Shown here piece by piece: positions 47,400 to 58,409 of a stretch of DNA of 64,000 nt (position 1 is its first letter; each line of letters starts with the position of its first letter). Below the pieces are notes generated by a model. It saw nothing but the letters and a program-made list of their open reading frames with translations, did not search any database and was not told the DNA's origin. Origin of the DNA: Agarophyton chilense (Eukaryota; Rhodophyta; Florideophyceae; Gracilariales; Gracilariaceae); the NCBI GenBank assembly GCA_030374765.1, contig JARGXX010000093.1:124001-188000 (forward strand), read 5' to 3'. Position numbers and translations under genes: made by a program.

Positions 47400-48449
47400 A
47401 TCTTCAGCGCTGCATTACAAAAAGAGGTTGGTTGCAAACACCTCTGTTAAGATTGGGTTGTTGGTAGAAAACAGGATCGTTTGATTGAAGTGCCTGACCA
47501 GAATATATTCTTTTCTCAATGTTCTACTGCTGTTTTTGAGGTCATCGCAGACAACGAAAGAACACCACGGGCAAAAATCATTCCCGATCTTTGCAAGAAA
47601 AGGTTTACATATTACGTTTTCAACACTCTTTTCTGCCACAATATCCAGCCAAGCTTTCGATAACGACTTCCCAAAGATCGAAGAAGGATTTCTATCTAGC
47701 TGTACGCATGGTGACGATTAGGCAAAGCAGTTCCGCTCACAAATAGATTTCAATGACACGATGACGTCAACTGAGCATATGCACTCACATCGCGCCAGAC
47801 ACACGTACACAGATCCACAAGAAGATAGAGTTCAAAGCTAGAAAGTACACTAGGTCTCTAAAAAATGTACCAAATGCATGTCAAGGGACTTGCGTTTTTC
47901 CAAAAGAGTAAGAAATTCCAAAATGGAAAGCTTTTATTATTGAAATAGATATCCACCACAAATACAGCTTCGATGCCTGTTTCAAAATCATATCGCTCGC
48001 CCAGATTATCCAAAAATTAACGTTTTGTGTACAGAAAAGCTAAAAAAATCAGTGTGACAAAATTTTGATGTAAAAATACTATTTCAAACACATAACCTTG
48101 ATTGCATCATATTTACTCTAACGCTAGAGCAGTACATTAATTTAACTCCTCAAACCTCTATAACGCTTATACAGCGCTTTGGAATTGATTCCATAAACCG
48201 GTTTATGGAATTACTGTCAATCTTGTCTAAGCAATCTTTGATACAATTCTTCAAGGAAAAATGCATTAAAATGGCTCTTTTGCCCAGAAACCATTGAAGC
48301 TAACTTTGGGCCAACATTTCTGCGAAACATGGGGAACGCAAAAATAAAATGCGCGCCGCTTCTTTTATACTGGAGGATTCCTGAAAACATAAATTACTCC
48401 ACCCAAAATAGTACGCACATTTTACTTTAGTACGCAAAACAACCACGAA
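47400..48449. other. AT-rich stretch, no gene seen
   Basis: Low-complexity AT-rich DNA between elements D and E. Short frames near 47480-47720 overlap each other and match nothing known. Confidence 0.4.
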
Positions 48450-49342
48450 AATGAAACGTAGATTTCAACGCCTGGAGCGGATACACCACGAAGATGTTCG
48501 GGATCTTTTTCTATTGAGAGACACGCCTCAGGCGGAGGAGACGCGTCCCAGTGGAGCACAGAAACAGAGCCGCTCTGGAAAGGCACGACAGAGTCGGGTG
48601 TGAAACCGAGGCCAATCCGGCGGGATATACCTAGAGTGTTTAGGTGATCACGGCACAGTCCGGGGTGTGACCAATCCTAGGCGGAGCGGTACCACGGCGA
48701 TTGTCGGAAACGGAGCGAGGAAACACTCGTATGAGGTGGACGAGCGGGGTGTGTGGGGCGGCCACTCATGAGAGCCAAAAAGGAGAACAAGAAAAAACGG
48801 GGGCGAAACCGTATACAGGAGCGAGACTACGACAAGTGTCGGCGATTAAATATGAACCCACGGTGGTGGTAGCTCTCTCGTCGACAGAGGGGTGGATGAA
48901 CTAACGTGCGAAGGGCGCTCACGCAGTATGCGGTGAAGACTCGCCGAAGGCGAAAAGTTCAGAGCCAAGACTCCCTCCTTGGGATCTCCCAAGAAGATGT
49001 TTACTGGGGAGCAGTGCTCAACCTCCGAAGTAGTGTGGCGCGCGGCCCCTGACAGTGGGCGCGCACCCGAAAAATAGACACTAAATAGCGATAGCGTGGC
49101 TAAATAAATACTAAAAATTACTAAATAATACTAACCATTAGGTAGAATCCGGGCCACGTGTGGCACGCCTCGCACTCGAGCGTCGGCATCTGTGCAGTCC
49201 ACGTGTTCCACCAGTGTGCACCTCCGGTCCTAACCGGCCGTCGGCACGCAATAGTGGTATAGCTTGTCATAGACCAAGCTAGTCCTCAAGCGAGCGAAAT
49301 CTCTAAGTCCTGGGAAGAATCCTTGAAGGGCATTGTCCTTCA
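48450..49342 (-). repeat. Probable 3' LTR of element E (outer edge uncertain)
   Basis: The inner edge is set by TGAAGGACAATG (minus strand) directly following the polypurine tract, exactly as in element A. An AT-rich stretch near 49080-49140 resembles the A-rich part of element A's LTR. No second copy is found to define the outer edge. Confidence 0.45.
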
Positions 49343-49356
49343 TATCCCCCTCCTTA
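49343..49356 (-). promoter_or_regulatory. Polypurine tract of element E
   Basis: Minus-strand TAAGGAGGGGGATA, one base different from element A's tract at 1824-1837 and in the same position relative to the LTR. Confidence 0.65.
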
Positions 49357-49581
49357 GGTGACGAACACGCCGTCGACATGGCAGGGAGGCAACGGTCCAA
49401 CCGGCATAAAAGCGAGCCGCGTAACGCGTCCAGCGAACACTCGACTGTCGAAGGCAGAGCTGCACCACCGAACGACAAACGCACCAACGCGGTAGCCAAT
49501 CCTTGAACTTCGAGCGTTCTTCGGCATCGTACGCCAACTCCCAGCGAAGACACCCCGATACCTCGGCGACAAGTACTCCCG

Positions 49582-51246
49582 ATGAACGGTGGTAACAATC
49601 CCCGCCGGGGTTACTTCTCCGGTTTCCATTCGGCTCCCCCTCCGCGGGGGAGTGCCTTGTCAACCGCGCCGAGCCGATCATGGGGTCCCGTTGAAGCTTC
49701 AAGCCACATCACTCCTGCGGAGGACACCTGGCCCACTTACGACGAACTTCTCGGGTTAAACTCGCGTCAACATGCGGCGATTCTCCGGAGAGCTCCGTGG
49801 TTCCATCCGACAGCGGTTTTCGACGAAGAACTCGTGGCATCATATGCTGATTGCAATGCGCGTCTCCTGGGCGAGCTGCCGGCTTCGATCACCACCTCGT
49901 GGGATTGGCAACGCCGCGTGGCGGTTCCCATTCACACGATTCTTCGGCGAAGGCGTGAGTCGGCGAAAGAGGCGCATTGTACCTTCGTCCACATCGGCTA
50001 CTCACGGATCAACCGGGGAAACTTTCAATACCCCATCCCCGACGAGTTCGGCTTCTACCTACGGATGTACCGGACGCAGGGTGAGATCGGCTATTGTGAC
50101 CGCCTTGCGGCGTTGGAAACTTACGTATGGCGCGGTCAACCGCGAGCGCGTCAAGAAGCGATCTGCTGGGTCCGTCCGATCATTCGTGCCGAGTTCTATC
50201 ACCTTCGTCGTGAGTCCCGATATCGGTGGTTACAGAACTTCATCCACGAGGAACATCGGGGCAGATCCCGTTTTGGATTCCTTGTCCCTTATCAGAACAC
50301 GGAGATAAACCGGATTAGTCCCTTCTATCAGTTCGGGCGGTACGCTCCCCTGCCTGGGAGGTGGTCCTCCGTCGAGGTGTGCCGGGGATGTTACGTGGAG
50401 TTGCCTCCAGTCGTCTCCTATCTCGGCTCGTACCTTATCAAGGATCCGCACTACGGCTTATGGTCCGTGGTCCTAACGGAATGGGCAATCCGCGCCGCGG
50501 CTTACATCTTGTCGGAAGCCTACGACCAATATCGACTGTGGTATCTTCCTCCGCGCTTGCGTGGTTACATCCGGCAGCTGGACCTTCAACTCCCTCTTGG
50601 AGGTGTCAATAACGCTGATGAAACTCAGGAGCTCATCGACATCATTGGGCGTCTCGACTGGGCTGTCGTGCCTGTCCGGCAGAGCGGCCGTGTTCAAGAA
50701 GCCGGTGGGGCTGATCGCTCTCCGGGGCGTCGCACGCCGTTGGCGGGAGATTTCACCTTCTTTAACCCATGGGAGCAGCAAGAGATCTCCAAGGCGGAGG
50801 CGTCGGCACTCCGGATGGCTCCACGAGGTATATCATTCGGGCACCCCGTGGGGTTTGTCAACTCGGATGACTTCTACTACGCCTATGGCGGTGATGATCT
50901 CCCGCAGGAGGAGGGCGAATACCGTGGCGATGAGGTCATGGAAGGCGTGGGAGACCCCGATGGTGCCGATACTACGGCGCAGCCGGCGCACGGAGCGCCT
51001 CACGCAGGTGCGGTTGTCGATCCAGTGGCGGCGGCGTTGCCGGACGAACCGGAAGTTATCGAGATTCCCATACGCCCAGAGGTGGCCGTGATCTCCCAGT
51101 TCCTTCGGGGTGTTGGACTGAACGCGCAAGCGGCGAGCGGCGACATCAGTGAGATGAGAGACGCCCTCGCGGAACGCCTGGCTGGCGGGAGTAACCCCTG
51201 TAGCGATTCGGGTGGCGCGCACGGAAATCCGCGTTCTTCCAACTAA
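49582..51246 (+). CDS. Opposite-strand gene of element E (aORF family), 554 codons
   Basis: An open frame that looks whole, starting at an ATG (MNGGNNPRRG, Arg/Gly-rich like the element C start) and ending in TAA. TYDELLGLNSRQHAAILRR aligns with the N-terminal block of element C's protein. The central WSVVLTEWAIRAAAYIL corresponds to WSIALSEW there, followed by a Trp/Tyr-rich stretch and VNNADETQELIDIIGRLDW. The C-terminal third is acidic and Ala/Pro-rich, with a final helix. It is rich in Trp, Tyr and Arg overall, which is not low-complexity composition. It lies tail-to-tail with pol, about 340 bp apart. The function is unknown; no catalytic motif, signal peptide or membrane segment stands out. 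Confidence 0.65.
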   Translation: MNGGNNPRRGYFSGFHSAPPPRGSALSTAPSRSWGPVEASSHITPAEDTWPTYDELLGLNSRQHAAILRRAPWFHPTAVFDEELVASYADCNARLLGELPASITTSWDWQRRVAVPIHTILRRRRESAKEAHCTFVHIGYSRINRGNFQYPIPDEFGFYLRMYRTQGEIGYCDRLAALETYVWRGQPRARQEAICWVRPIIRAEFYHLRRESRYRWLQNFIHEEHRGRSRFGFLVPYQNTEINRISPFYQFGRYAPLPGRWSSVEVCRGCYVELPPVVSYLGSYLIKDPHYGLWSVVLTEWAIRAAAYILSEAYDQYRLWYLPPRLRGYIRQLDLQLPLGGVNNADETQELIDIIGRLDWAVVPVRQSGRVQEAGGADRSPGRRTPLAGDFTFFNPWEQQEISKAEASALRMAPRGISFGHPVGFVNSDDFYYAYGGDDLPQEEGEYRGDEVMEGVGDPDGADTTAQPAHGAPHAGAVVDPVAAALPDEPEVIEIPIRPEVAVISQFLRGVGLNAQAASGDISEMRDALAERLAGGSNPCSDSGGAHGNPRSSN

Positions 51247-51587
51247 CCCCTTGTGATTTTGGTTAGTATGTCCCGCTGTGCGGTAGTGTGTGCAGCAACA
51301 TCGAAAATAGTAAACTGCTTCCGTCTATGACGCATTTGTTTTGTTTCTTCTCTTCCACTTCTTCTGAGTGTCCTTCTCCAGACCTTCTGTGCATCTTCTC
51401 CTTCTTTCAAGGGTCCTTATCCAGATTTTCTGTTCCTTTATACCCATCGGGGGTCTTCTTATCCCACTTGGGCTTGGTTTATGGTAGCAAGCAAAGCCGT
51501 GAGAGTACGACGATGATACTGTACCACCTTCGACCGAGGTAGGTGCTCTATCGGTTCGTCTGAATCCCATTCGGGGCCGTACCCGTA

Positions 51588-53560
51588 TCAACGGACCAAG
51601 TATTGGAGATACCCCTTTGGGTGGTAGGAGTGCTCCAAAATGCGTCCGACTACGAACTCTTGTCGGTACACTTCCCGGCCATCCCGTATGACGGTGTCGC
51701 TATTTCCGGGTGGTACCCATCTTGAGCCAGGGGGTACCGAAGTGATCACGCGTTGGGCGGCTTCGCTCCGGTCGGACCGTGTAGCGCGCAAGGCAGTCCT
51801 CGGCTGAATAGAATGTCGACCCGACTTCGGCGGTTCATTTTCCCCAAATGCCGAGCTTGTTTCGGCGCTTCCCACTCCGGTCGAAGGGCCCACACCAGCG
51901 GGTAACCCGGGTGGTCGTTCCGCTGATCGGCATGGTGAAGCTCGCTTTGGCAGTGAGATTCGCTGGGGCGGTAGTGCATTGTCGCAAATCTCTGTCTTAC
52001 GGCGAGGTTCCGTGTAGTCACGTGAGGGTTCCAATGGCTGGCTGTTCGGCGTCGGCGCCGTGGATGTATCCGCCTCCCTGTGCGGGGTTCTTGGCGGTGC
52101 GTCGTCCATTCGTATTGTATCCGACTGCGGTGCGTCGAGCGTATTTGCATTCCGTGTTGCATGTGTGGTCACACCTCGGCGAGTGTTGGTGGCGATATCC
52201 GCAGCTGCGTTCTGAGGCTTGGATATCGGCTGCGTCGAGTCGTGCAGGACGTTGGTATCAGGCACCCCTGATGGGCGAAGAATGACACGCGACGGTGGGG
52301 CGGTTCTAGCGACGGTATCGACCGGATTACGACGGCTGTCGGGCGCCTCCCCCTCCTTAGACGATGCACCGGAGTTGGTGTCCGTCGGGTGGACTGTAGA
52401 GGAGCGACAAATGCGAGACATGATTACTTGCAGGTTGGGTGGCGCGGGTAGCGGAAGGTCAGACAAACCCCGAGATGAGTGTGGTAAGGCGTAGGGACGC
52501 GTGTGGACCTGGGGTAAGGGGGTCGCGGAATCCGTTTCAACGGGAGCAGTAACACCAGTAGGTTGGGAGGTTAGCGGCGGAGGAGCCGATACCACGCGAT
52601 CGCGGGAGATGCGTTCGTGATTACCAGCGAGGTCAACAACGGCAGTGTCGGGGGCCACCGAAATAACCCGAAAGGGGCCGTCGGCAACGGGTGAGAGCTT
52701 GTGGCGTTTCTTCTTCCCTGGGTTCCAAGACTCCTTGCGGATGAATACATAACCGTCGGGGGCGAGACGTGGTGGCGAGCGAGGGGCTTTGGTATCAAAG
52801 TCACGCCTGTAAGCGCCCTGGGCTCGGCCCATTGAACGCCGTGCGGCGGGAACGAGCTTCGTGAGCCAAATGTTCCACGCTTCGCGGTAAGCAATCGCTG
52901 TCGGAAATGTATCCAGCGTGGGCTGTGGTTCCAGCGCCACGGGCGGTGGGGTACGGGACAGTACCAGCTCGAAGGGCGTTAATGCAGTTGTCCTGTGCAC
53001 TTGTGTATTGTACGCAAAGTTGAGCGCATCAATGAACATGTCCCAATGTTTGGGGCGATCTGCAACGTATGAAAGGAGTGTCGCAAGTAATGTCCGGTTG
53101 AACCGTTCGGCCTGCCAACTAGTTTGGGGCTAGTAAGTGGTCGTAAACAGGTTCTTAATGTCCAAGATGCGGCACACATCCTGGAAGAAACGAGAGGCGA
53201 ACTGTCTCCCGTTATCGGAGAGGAGGTTGACTCGTGGACGGTAGACGAAGACCCAGTGTAGGACGAAGGCTTGAGCCACGCTCATAGCGGAGATCTTCCG
53301 TAACGGTACGGTCCGGACCAGTTTGGAGAAGCGATCCGTAATTACGAGTAAGAACTTGTAATTCCGCTTAGTGGTAAGGAAGGGACCGAGTATATCGATG
53401 GCCACAAACTCCAATGGAGCGCGAGCTGGAAACAGCTTCAACTTCGCCGCGTGACGGCCGAGCTTGACACGGTTCCGAGCGCAATCGGTACAAAACCGCA
53501 CTCTTGTGTAGCAGTCCACTGCCATGGCAGGCCAGTAGAAGTTACGGCGTAGGGTGAGGT
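51588..53560 (-). pseudogene. pol 3' part of element E: integrase and chromodomain
   Basis: Integrase begins near 53560 (RVRFCTDCARNRVKLG zinc region, EFVAIDILGP, LLVITDRFSKLV, LLSDNGRQFASRF) and runs to about 52560 with a GPFRVISV-type C-terminal domain. A long Pro/Thr/Arg-rich linker follows. A chromodomain start is visible at the end (YRQEFVVGRILEHSYHPKGYLQYLV). Confidence 0.8.
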
Positions 53561-53639
53561 AAATTTTCCGTCCCCCGACGTGGCCACTCAGTGTAGTATT
53601 CTACTATGTCGGGGAATCCGATAGGTTGGTTTTTCGCGA

Positions 53640-54010
53640 AGTCGCGGTTGGAACTCATAAGTGAGTGTTGTCGTCAGCATTGTGATATGAAACGGCATCC
53701 CGCATAGGATGCCTAGAGGCAGAATGTCTTAGTGGAACACGTGGCGGCATGGGTCGAGTGGCTTACCACGGCGCGCGCATAGTTGCGACCCTTCCTAGGG
53801 GAATTCCATATTGGCAACGGCGCATGCAGTGGCGATCCACGTGGAGGGCTTTACTACCCTTTGTAGCTAGACGTCCATTAGGGACCATACCCATACAGTG
53901 GTTTGGCTAAGTGGCTGACCACTGGGTATTATTTATATATTTATTTGGGCACTCACCCTGGTATACAGTATATAGTGTACCAGAGGTGAGCGCCGACTCC
54001 AAGTAAAGGA
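53640..54010 (+). repeat. Possible LTR remnant
   Basis: This stretch has a TATA-like run (TATTTATATATTTATTTGGGCAC, part of 53928-53952) and ends near GTGTACCAGAGGTGA. That resembles the TATA-like and terminal parts of the element C LTR (GTACCCCAGAGGTGA). An imperfect palindrome CTCACCCTGGTATAC...GTGTACCAGAGGTGAG lies at 53952-53988. The rest does not align by eye. Confidence 0.25.
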
Positions 54011-54818
54011 GACAACAGGGGCATCATGACTATTCTGTTCCTCGCTTAGGATTCCTTAACCGGAGATCCGGACGAGCTATAATAGATAGTCAGCCCCCAA
54101 CCACTTCACGAGCCGTCTCGTACCTCCGTTCCATCATCGTTTTACAGTTGCACTGTTCCCCCTCGCTGGAGAGTAGTGGCCTTACACCCCACTTCCAGCT
54201 CGCTGGTGTTGTAGCTCTACCACCCCTTTTCCTTCGCCTCAAGCGACCCCTCGGCAGTCGGAATGCTGTCGCAGGTGTCTGCTCTCTCCATTAGAGTGGA
54301 TACTACAAGTGGTATCCCGACTAGAACCACTGTGGTCAGCTGCACTGAACAATTCGTTCCTGGAACGTGGAATCGATAACGATACTTGGAAGAAGTGGAA
54401 TCACTACAGTTATTGTTTATCGAACCACCTCCGGCAATTGCAGAATTCATCGTGGTTGAACACGTGGTCGAGAAGTCGCAGACACCATTTGGTTCGCACC
54501 TGGACTCACGTCAGTGTTCTCGGAATGCTAGTTCAGTGGTCAAAAAAGGACGAATTGAAATGACCGAAAAACCCGTGAATTTATCCAAATTTGGAGGTGT
54601 TAATTTCCGAAAATATTTTCATTCGTTCATTAGTGCTAGTTTGTATGGGAAGGAAAACTAGCACATATCTGCAGTTTTTCTAGTTTTGATGGAGGTAAAA
54701 CTAGCGTGAATCTTTCTGTCGCCGCAGTTTGAAGGTAGAAGTAGAGAAGTGGTGCAGAAGCAGATTCGATCTTTGTGCGCTCTAGATTGACAGATTAGTA
54801 CAAACAACCGGTCCCAAA
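54011..54818. other. Upstream flank of the transposase with CTAG inverted repeats
   Basis: No gene is recognised. GTGCTAGTTT (54633-54642) pairs with AAACTAGCAC (54655-54664), and CTAGTTTT (54680-54687) pairs with AAAACTAG (54697-54704). Such repeated inverted motifs near a TNP2-type transposase are reminiscent of the subterminal transposase-binding repeats of CACTA elements. Terminal inverted repeats were not found. Confidence 0.4.
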
Positions 54819-54841
54819 ATGGACCTCAAAATAGAAATTGA

Positions 54842-57800
54842 ACATTTAGTACCATCCATATCAATCGCAATAGAATCGCAGCCCGACCTGGCAGACCTCA
54901 CGTGCCTTGCATTCTATATTATTCTCCAACGCCCTCCCCTGTCACGTGCCCTGTGTGCGCCATACTCTCTCTCCGTCTACGCCCCCTACCAACTTCTTTC
55001 CCACCACCTCTCCTCCACCCACCATGCCATCCTGCTGCTTCAACGGTTGCTCCTTCTTCGCCCGAGAAATCCCCGCCCTCCAGCGGAACCAGAGAAGGAC
55101 CCCCTCATCGCCTCTCCGCCAACAAGCGCTTCCTCTCCCCTGGCGGAAATGAACCCAACTTCCCCCCCCCCACAAAACGCCACAAGTCCACCTCACAACT
55201 CCCCCCTCATCCTCCTCCCTCTCATCGCCCTTCCGACAACGTCCCTCTCGCACACCATGACTCCTACCTCCAAGACCAGCTCTCTCTCTCCCTCCACACC
55301 CAGGACGCCATCCACGTCGCTACTGCCCCTCTCGGTTCTCGCTCCTCTCTCGCTCTCTCCCCCCTCCCTCCTTCCACTCCCCCCCTCGACAACCCCCACC
55401 TGGAGAAAATGGTCCTCTACATCTCCTCCATCGCCTCCAAGCTTGGACAACGAAAGGCTGACGAACTCATCACTCTCCTTAATGATCCCCACTTCTCCGA
55501 ATCAACATTCCGGAACTCAGTCTCCTCCGCAAAGCAATGCCTCGAGCTCCAGGCAGACCTCTTCCACCAGAGAATCAGTTCCATTGGTTTCGCTCCCTCC
55601 ACCATCTTCGATCCCCACAAACGCTTCTACGCAACCCTCTTCTAGAAAGACGCAATCCATGTCCTCAAACAACAGCTCGCCCTCGCACACTTCAAGAACA
55701 CCTTTTTCCACCCCATCTCCCAAACATCCGCCTCCGGCTCCCCTGCCTTCGCACACCCCATGGCAGCCACCCTCGGCTCAAAAGTCGTCCCCGCACTCAA
55801 GACCGCCATCATGCAGTCCACAAAAGATAACATCGTCCGGCATCTCCCTCACTCCACCGGTATCGACTCCTTCATCGGCCTCGTCCAAATCTACTCCGAC
55901 AAGTCCTCTACCTCTCTCAAATCTTCTTCCATCACCTCCTACCCCATCCACATCACCTTTCTCAACTTCTCCGACTGCTTTCGCCGCAAATGCATCTCCG
56001 ACAATCTCACACTCCTCGGCTATCTTCCCACCTCTTTCACCCCAATCACTCCTTCCCCAGATGCAGATATCATCACTCATTCCTCCTCCATCCCCCGCCA
56101 AACAAAAATGGAACTCATACAGCAGACCATCTCCTCCCTCCTTCAACCTCTCTTCTCTTCCGCCCTCCCCGATTTCCCCTTCCGCGACGCAGACGGCGTT
56201 CTTCGTCAATGCCACCCCATCATCGCCAGCTACTGCGCAGACATTCCCAAGGCAAAGGATATTCTTGCCATCTCCCACGGCACCCGCCCCCAGCACCCCT
56301 GCCACAGATGCTCTGTCCCTCGCTCACAACTCCACCAACACTCTTACGCCCATCCCCCTCGATCTCTTCCCCTCACCCTTGCAGCCCGCAACAAACACTT
56401 CTCCCTCCTCAAGGACTCCGAAGAAGCTCTCCTCGCCCGCAAGCCAAGAGTCTCGCGCAACTTCAAGGAACAAACTCTACAAGCACTCCACTGCCTCTCC
56501 CTCGCAAAATACCCCTCCCTCTTCGAGTCTTACCCCCTTTTCAACATCACCCCCCTCCTCACCCCATACAACATCTTCCCCTTCGAACCCCTCCACAACT
56601 TCCACCTCGGCGTTTCCAAACTCATCAAGCTCGCCGCCATCGAACGTCTCAGATCAGAACACCTCTTCACCACCATCAGCTCCACAAACTCCTGCCATTC
56701 CTTCCACTCCGTCCGCACCTCCATCCTCAAGCACTCCAACTTCATCCTCACCGCCATCGAAAACCATTCCCCAGCTACCGGCCTCCACATCGACTTCTCT
56801 ACTTCCGAAAGCGGGCAGTCCCTCAATGGCTTCTTCACAACTGACGGCGTCCGCGGCATGCTAGAAGCAAAAGACTACCGCGCCCTCGAAATGGTCTTCC
56901 CCTTCATCGGCGCCTTCTTCGACCGCTGCTGTGACGAAGCCAATTCCGCTCCCATCACAACCGTCTTCTCCAAGTACACAGACCTCCTCCCTACCTCCAT
57001 GTGCTACAACTCCGTCCCCGAATGGACCACTTCTCGTCTTGCCAAACTCGCCTCCCAAATCCATTCCTTCCAGCACAGAGCTGTCGATGTTCTCGGTCCA
57101 TACCATACCTCCAACATTGGAACCCTCAAATTCCACCTCCTCGATCACATCGTAGACGACATTCGACGCTTTGGGGGTCTCCACTTCAACGATGCAGGCA
57201 TCTTCGAACAAGCCCATACCCTCTTCAAAGCATATTACTTCCGAACCTCCAAGCGCAGACCCACTGCGCACAACGAAACTATCCGTGTCATCGAACGCTC
57301 CGATGCCGTCAACAATTGGATTTCTCTCTCCGCTGATCCTTCCGTCACCACATCCTCCCATGCCCCTCCTCCTCCCTTCCAAGCCCGCACACCAGGTTTC
57401 GTCCGTGATGGCAAGCACACCTCCTTTTCCGATCTCATCACCGCTCACAAATTCCTTGGAGCAAACCCCCACTGAACAATCTCTTCCCTTCAAGATCTCT
57501 TCTCCCCAGACACTATCGCCATCATCTCACAGATTGGAACCCTCGCACTCCCCTCCTTCGTCTCACTCACACTCGAAACACTAGCTCTAAACCAGGACTC
57601 CCCTACTTTCCGCCAAACCCGTCTCACATTCGTCAATTCCGCATACGTCGTCGGCGGCTTCACACAAACCCTAGACGACTACATCGCCGATCGAAACGAG
57701 CTCGCCGTCAAAGATCCCCCTCTCCCACTCATTCAACGTATCTTCGCTGCTCCCTCCTTCGGTCCCTCTAAAACCCCAAAGTTCTCCCACATCCTCGTTG

Positions 57801-58246
57801 CCGGTTCCAGCTTCTCCAACCCCACTCCCACCGCCTGGGTCTGCAAGCTCAAATCTCTTCTTCGCTTCACCACCCCTTCTTCCCCTTCCACTCATAACAA
57901 GTTCGCCTTCGTTCAGTTCCTCGAACTCGTTCCACCCCAGGATCAAGTCGATGTCTCTCTCAATTGCATCTGCCTCCGATGGGCAACAGACGACGAACAA
58001 AACCACACCGCCCACCCCCTTCCTATCTCAAACACTTCCAACTCCGACAACGTCTCCTCCTGGTTCGGCCTCGTACCATCCTCTTCCATTCTCGGCCCTG
58101 TTCATGTACTTCGCCAAAACTACCCCGCACCCTCCTTCACCCCTCGATTGCACTGGCGCTTCCATCGATTTTACATCAACAGATTCTACCGAGACCCAAC
58201 TGCCAAGCACTACTTCTCCAACACCACCACTGGGTGGCACCCATAA
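54842..58246 (+). pseudogene. TNP2/Plavaka-like DDE transposase
   Basis: A single reading frame of about 1,130 codons open except for TAG at 55643-55645 and TGA at 57473-57475. It matches the Plavaka/TNP2 (CACTA-related) transposase layout. YSD near 55892 opens the catalytic region and a second Asp lies in YCADIPKA (56240). A CHRC zinc pair follows (56300-56311), then PLHNFHLGVSK (56588-56620), equivalent to the family's D-x-LH-x-x-x-GV-K motif. After the TGA the family C-terminus is still readable: SSWFGLVPSSSILGPVHVL, then FYINRFYRD. The first ~280 residues are Ser/Pro-rich. The real start is unclear: an overlapping frame from the ATG at 55024 begins MPSCCFNGC, like the zinc finger that opens such proteins. 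The product would cut and join transposon ends. Stops of two kinds suggest a recent pseudogene. Confidence 0.7.
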
Positions 58247-58409
58247 AAATACCTCCCAAGGCACATGATCCAATAAAATAGTCACCGCTCCTTTTCTTCC
58301 ATAGCCAACCCCCATCTTGCTCCACCTCCTTACCTCCTTATCCCCCCGTACCTTATCACTCTCCCACTCCTTGCCTACTCCCCAACGCTAAGCGCTTGAA
58401 CCGTGGTTC
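58247..58409. other. Short gap between convergent genes
   Basis: The transposase (plus) and the coiled-coil gene (minus) end about 160 bp apart. The gap includes AATAAAAT near 58272 on the plus strand, a possible polyadenylation signal for the transposase transcript. Confidence 0.35.

Larger units (their letters stand above)
48450..53600 (-). mobile_element. Ty3/gypsy chromodomain LTR element E (partial)
   Basis: A minus-strand fossil of which only the 3' half is recognisable: integrase, chromodomain start, opposite-strand gene, polypurine tract and 3' LTR. Gag, protease and reverse transcriptase are not seen. The remaining pol frame is long and nearly unbroken (one or two breaks), so the copy may be fairly young. 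The left LTR edge is not fixed and is somewhere in 48.45-49.1 kb. Confidence 0.75.

Noticed and set aside
54819-56864. 681-codon plus-strand frame overlapping the transposase
   Set aside because: Ser/Pro-rich product of the C/T-rich strand read in a second frame; the transposase motifs lie in another frame. Only its first 40 codons or so might matter as an alternative start.
56861-57493. 210-codon minus-strand frame opposite the transposase
   Set aside because: Antisense shadow of the transposase coding region, Gly/Glu-rich from the strand skew, with no independent motif.
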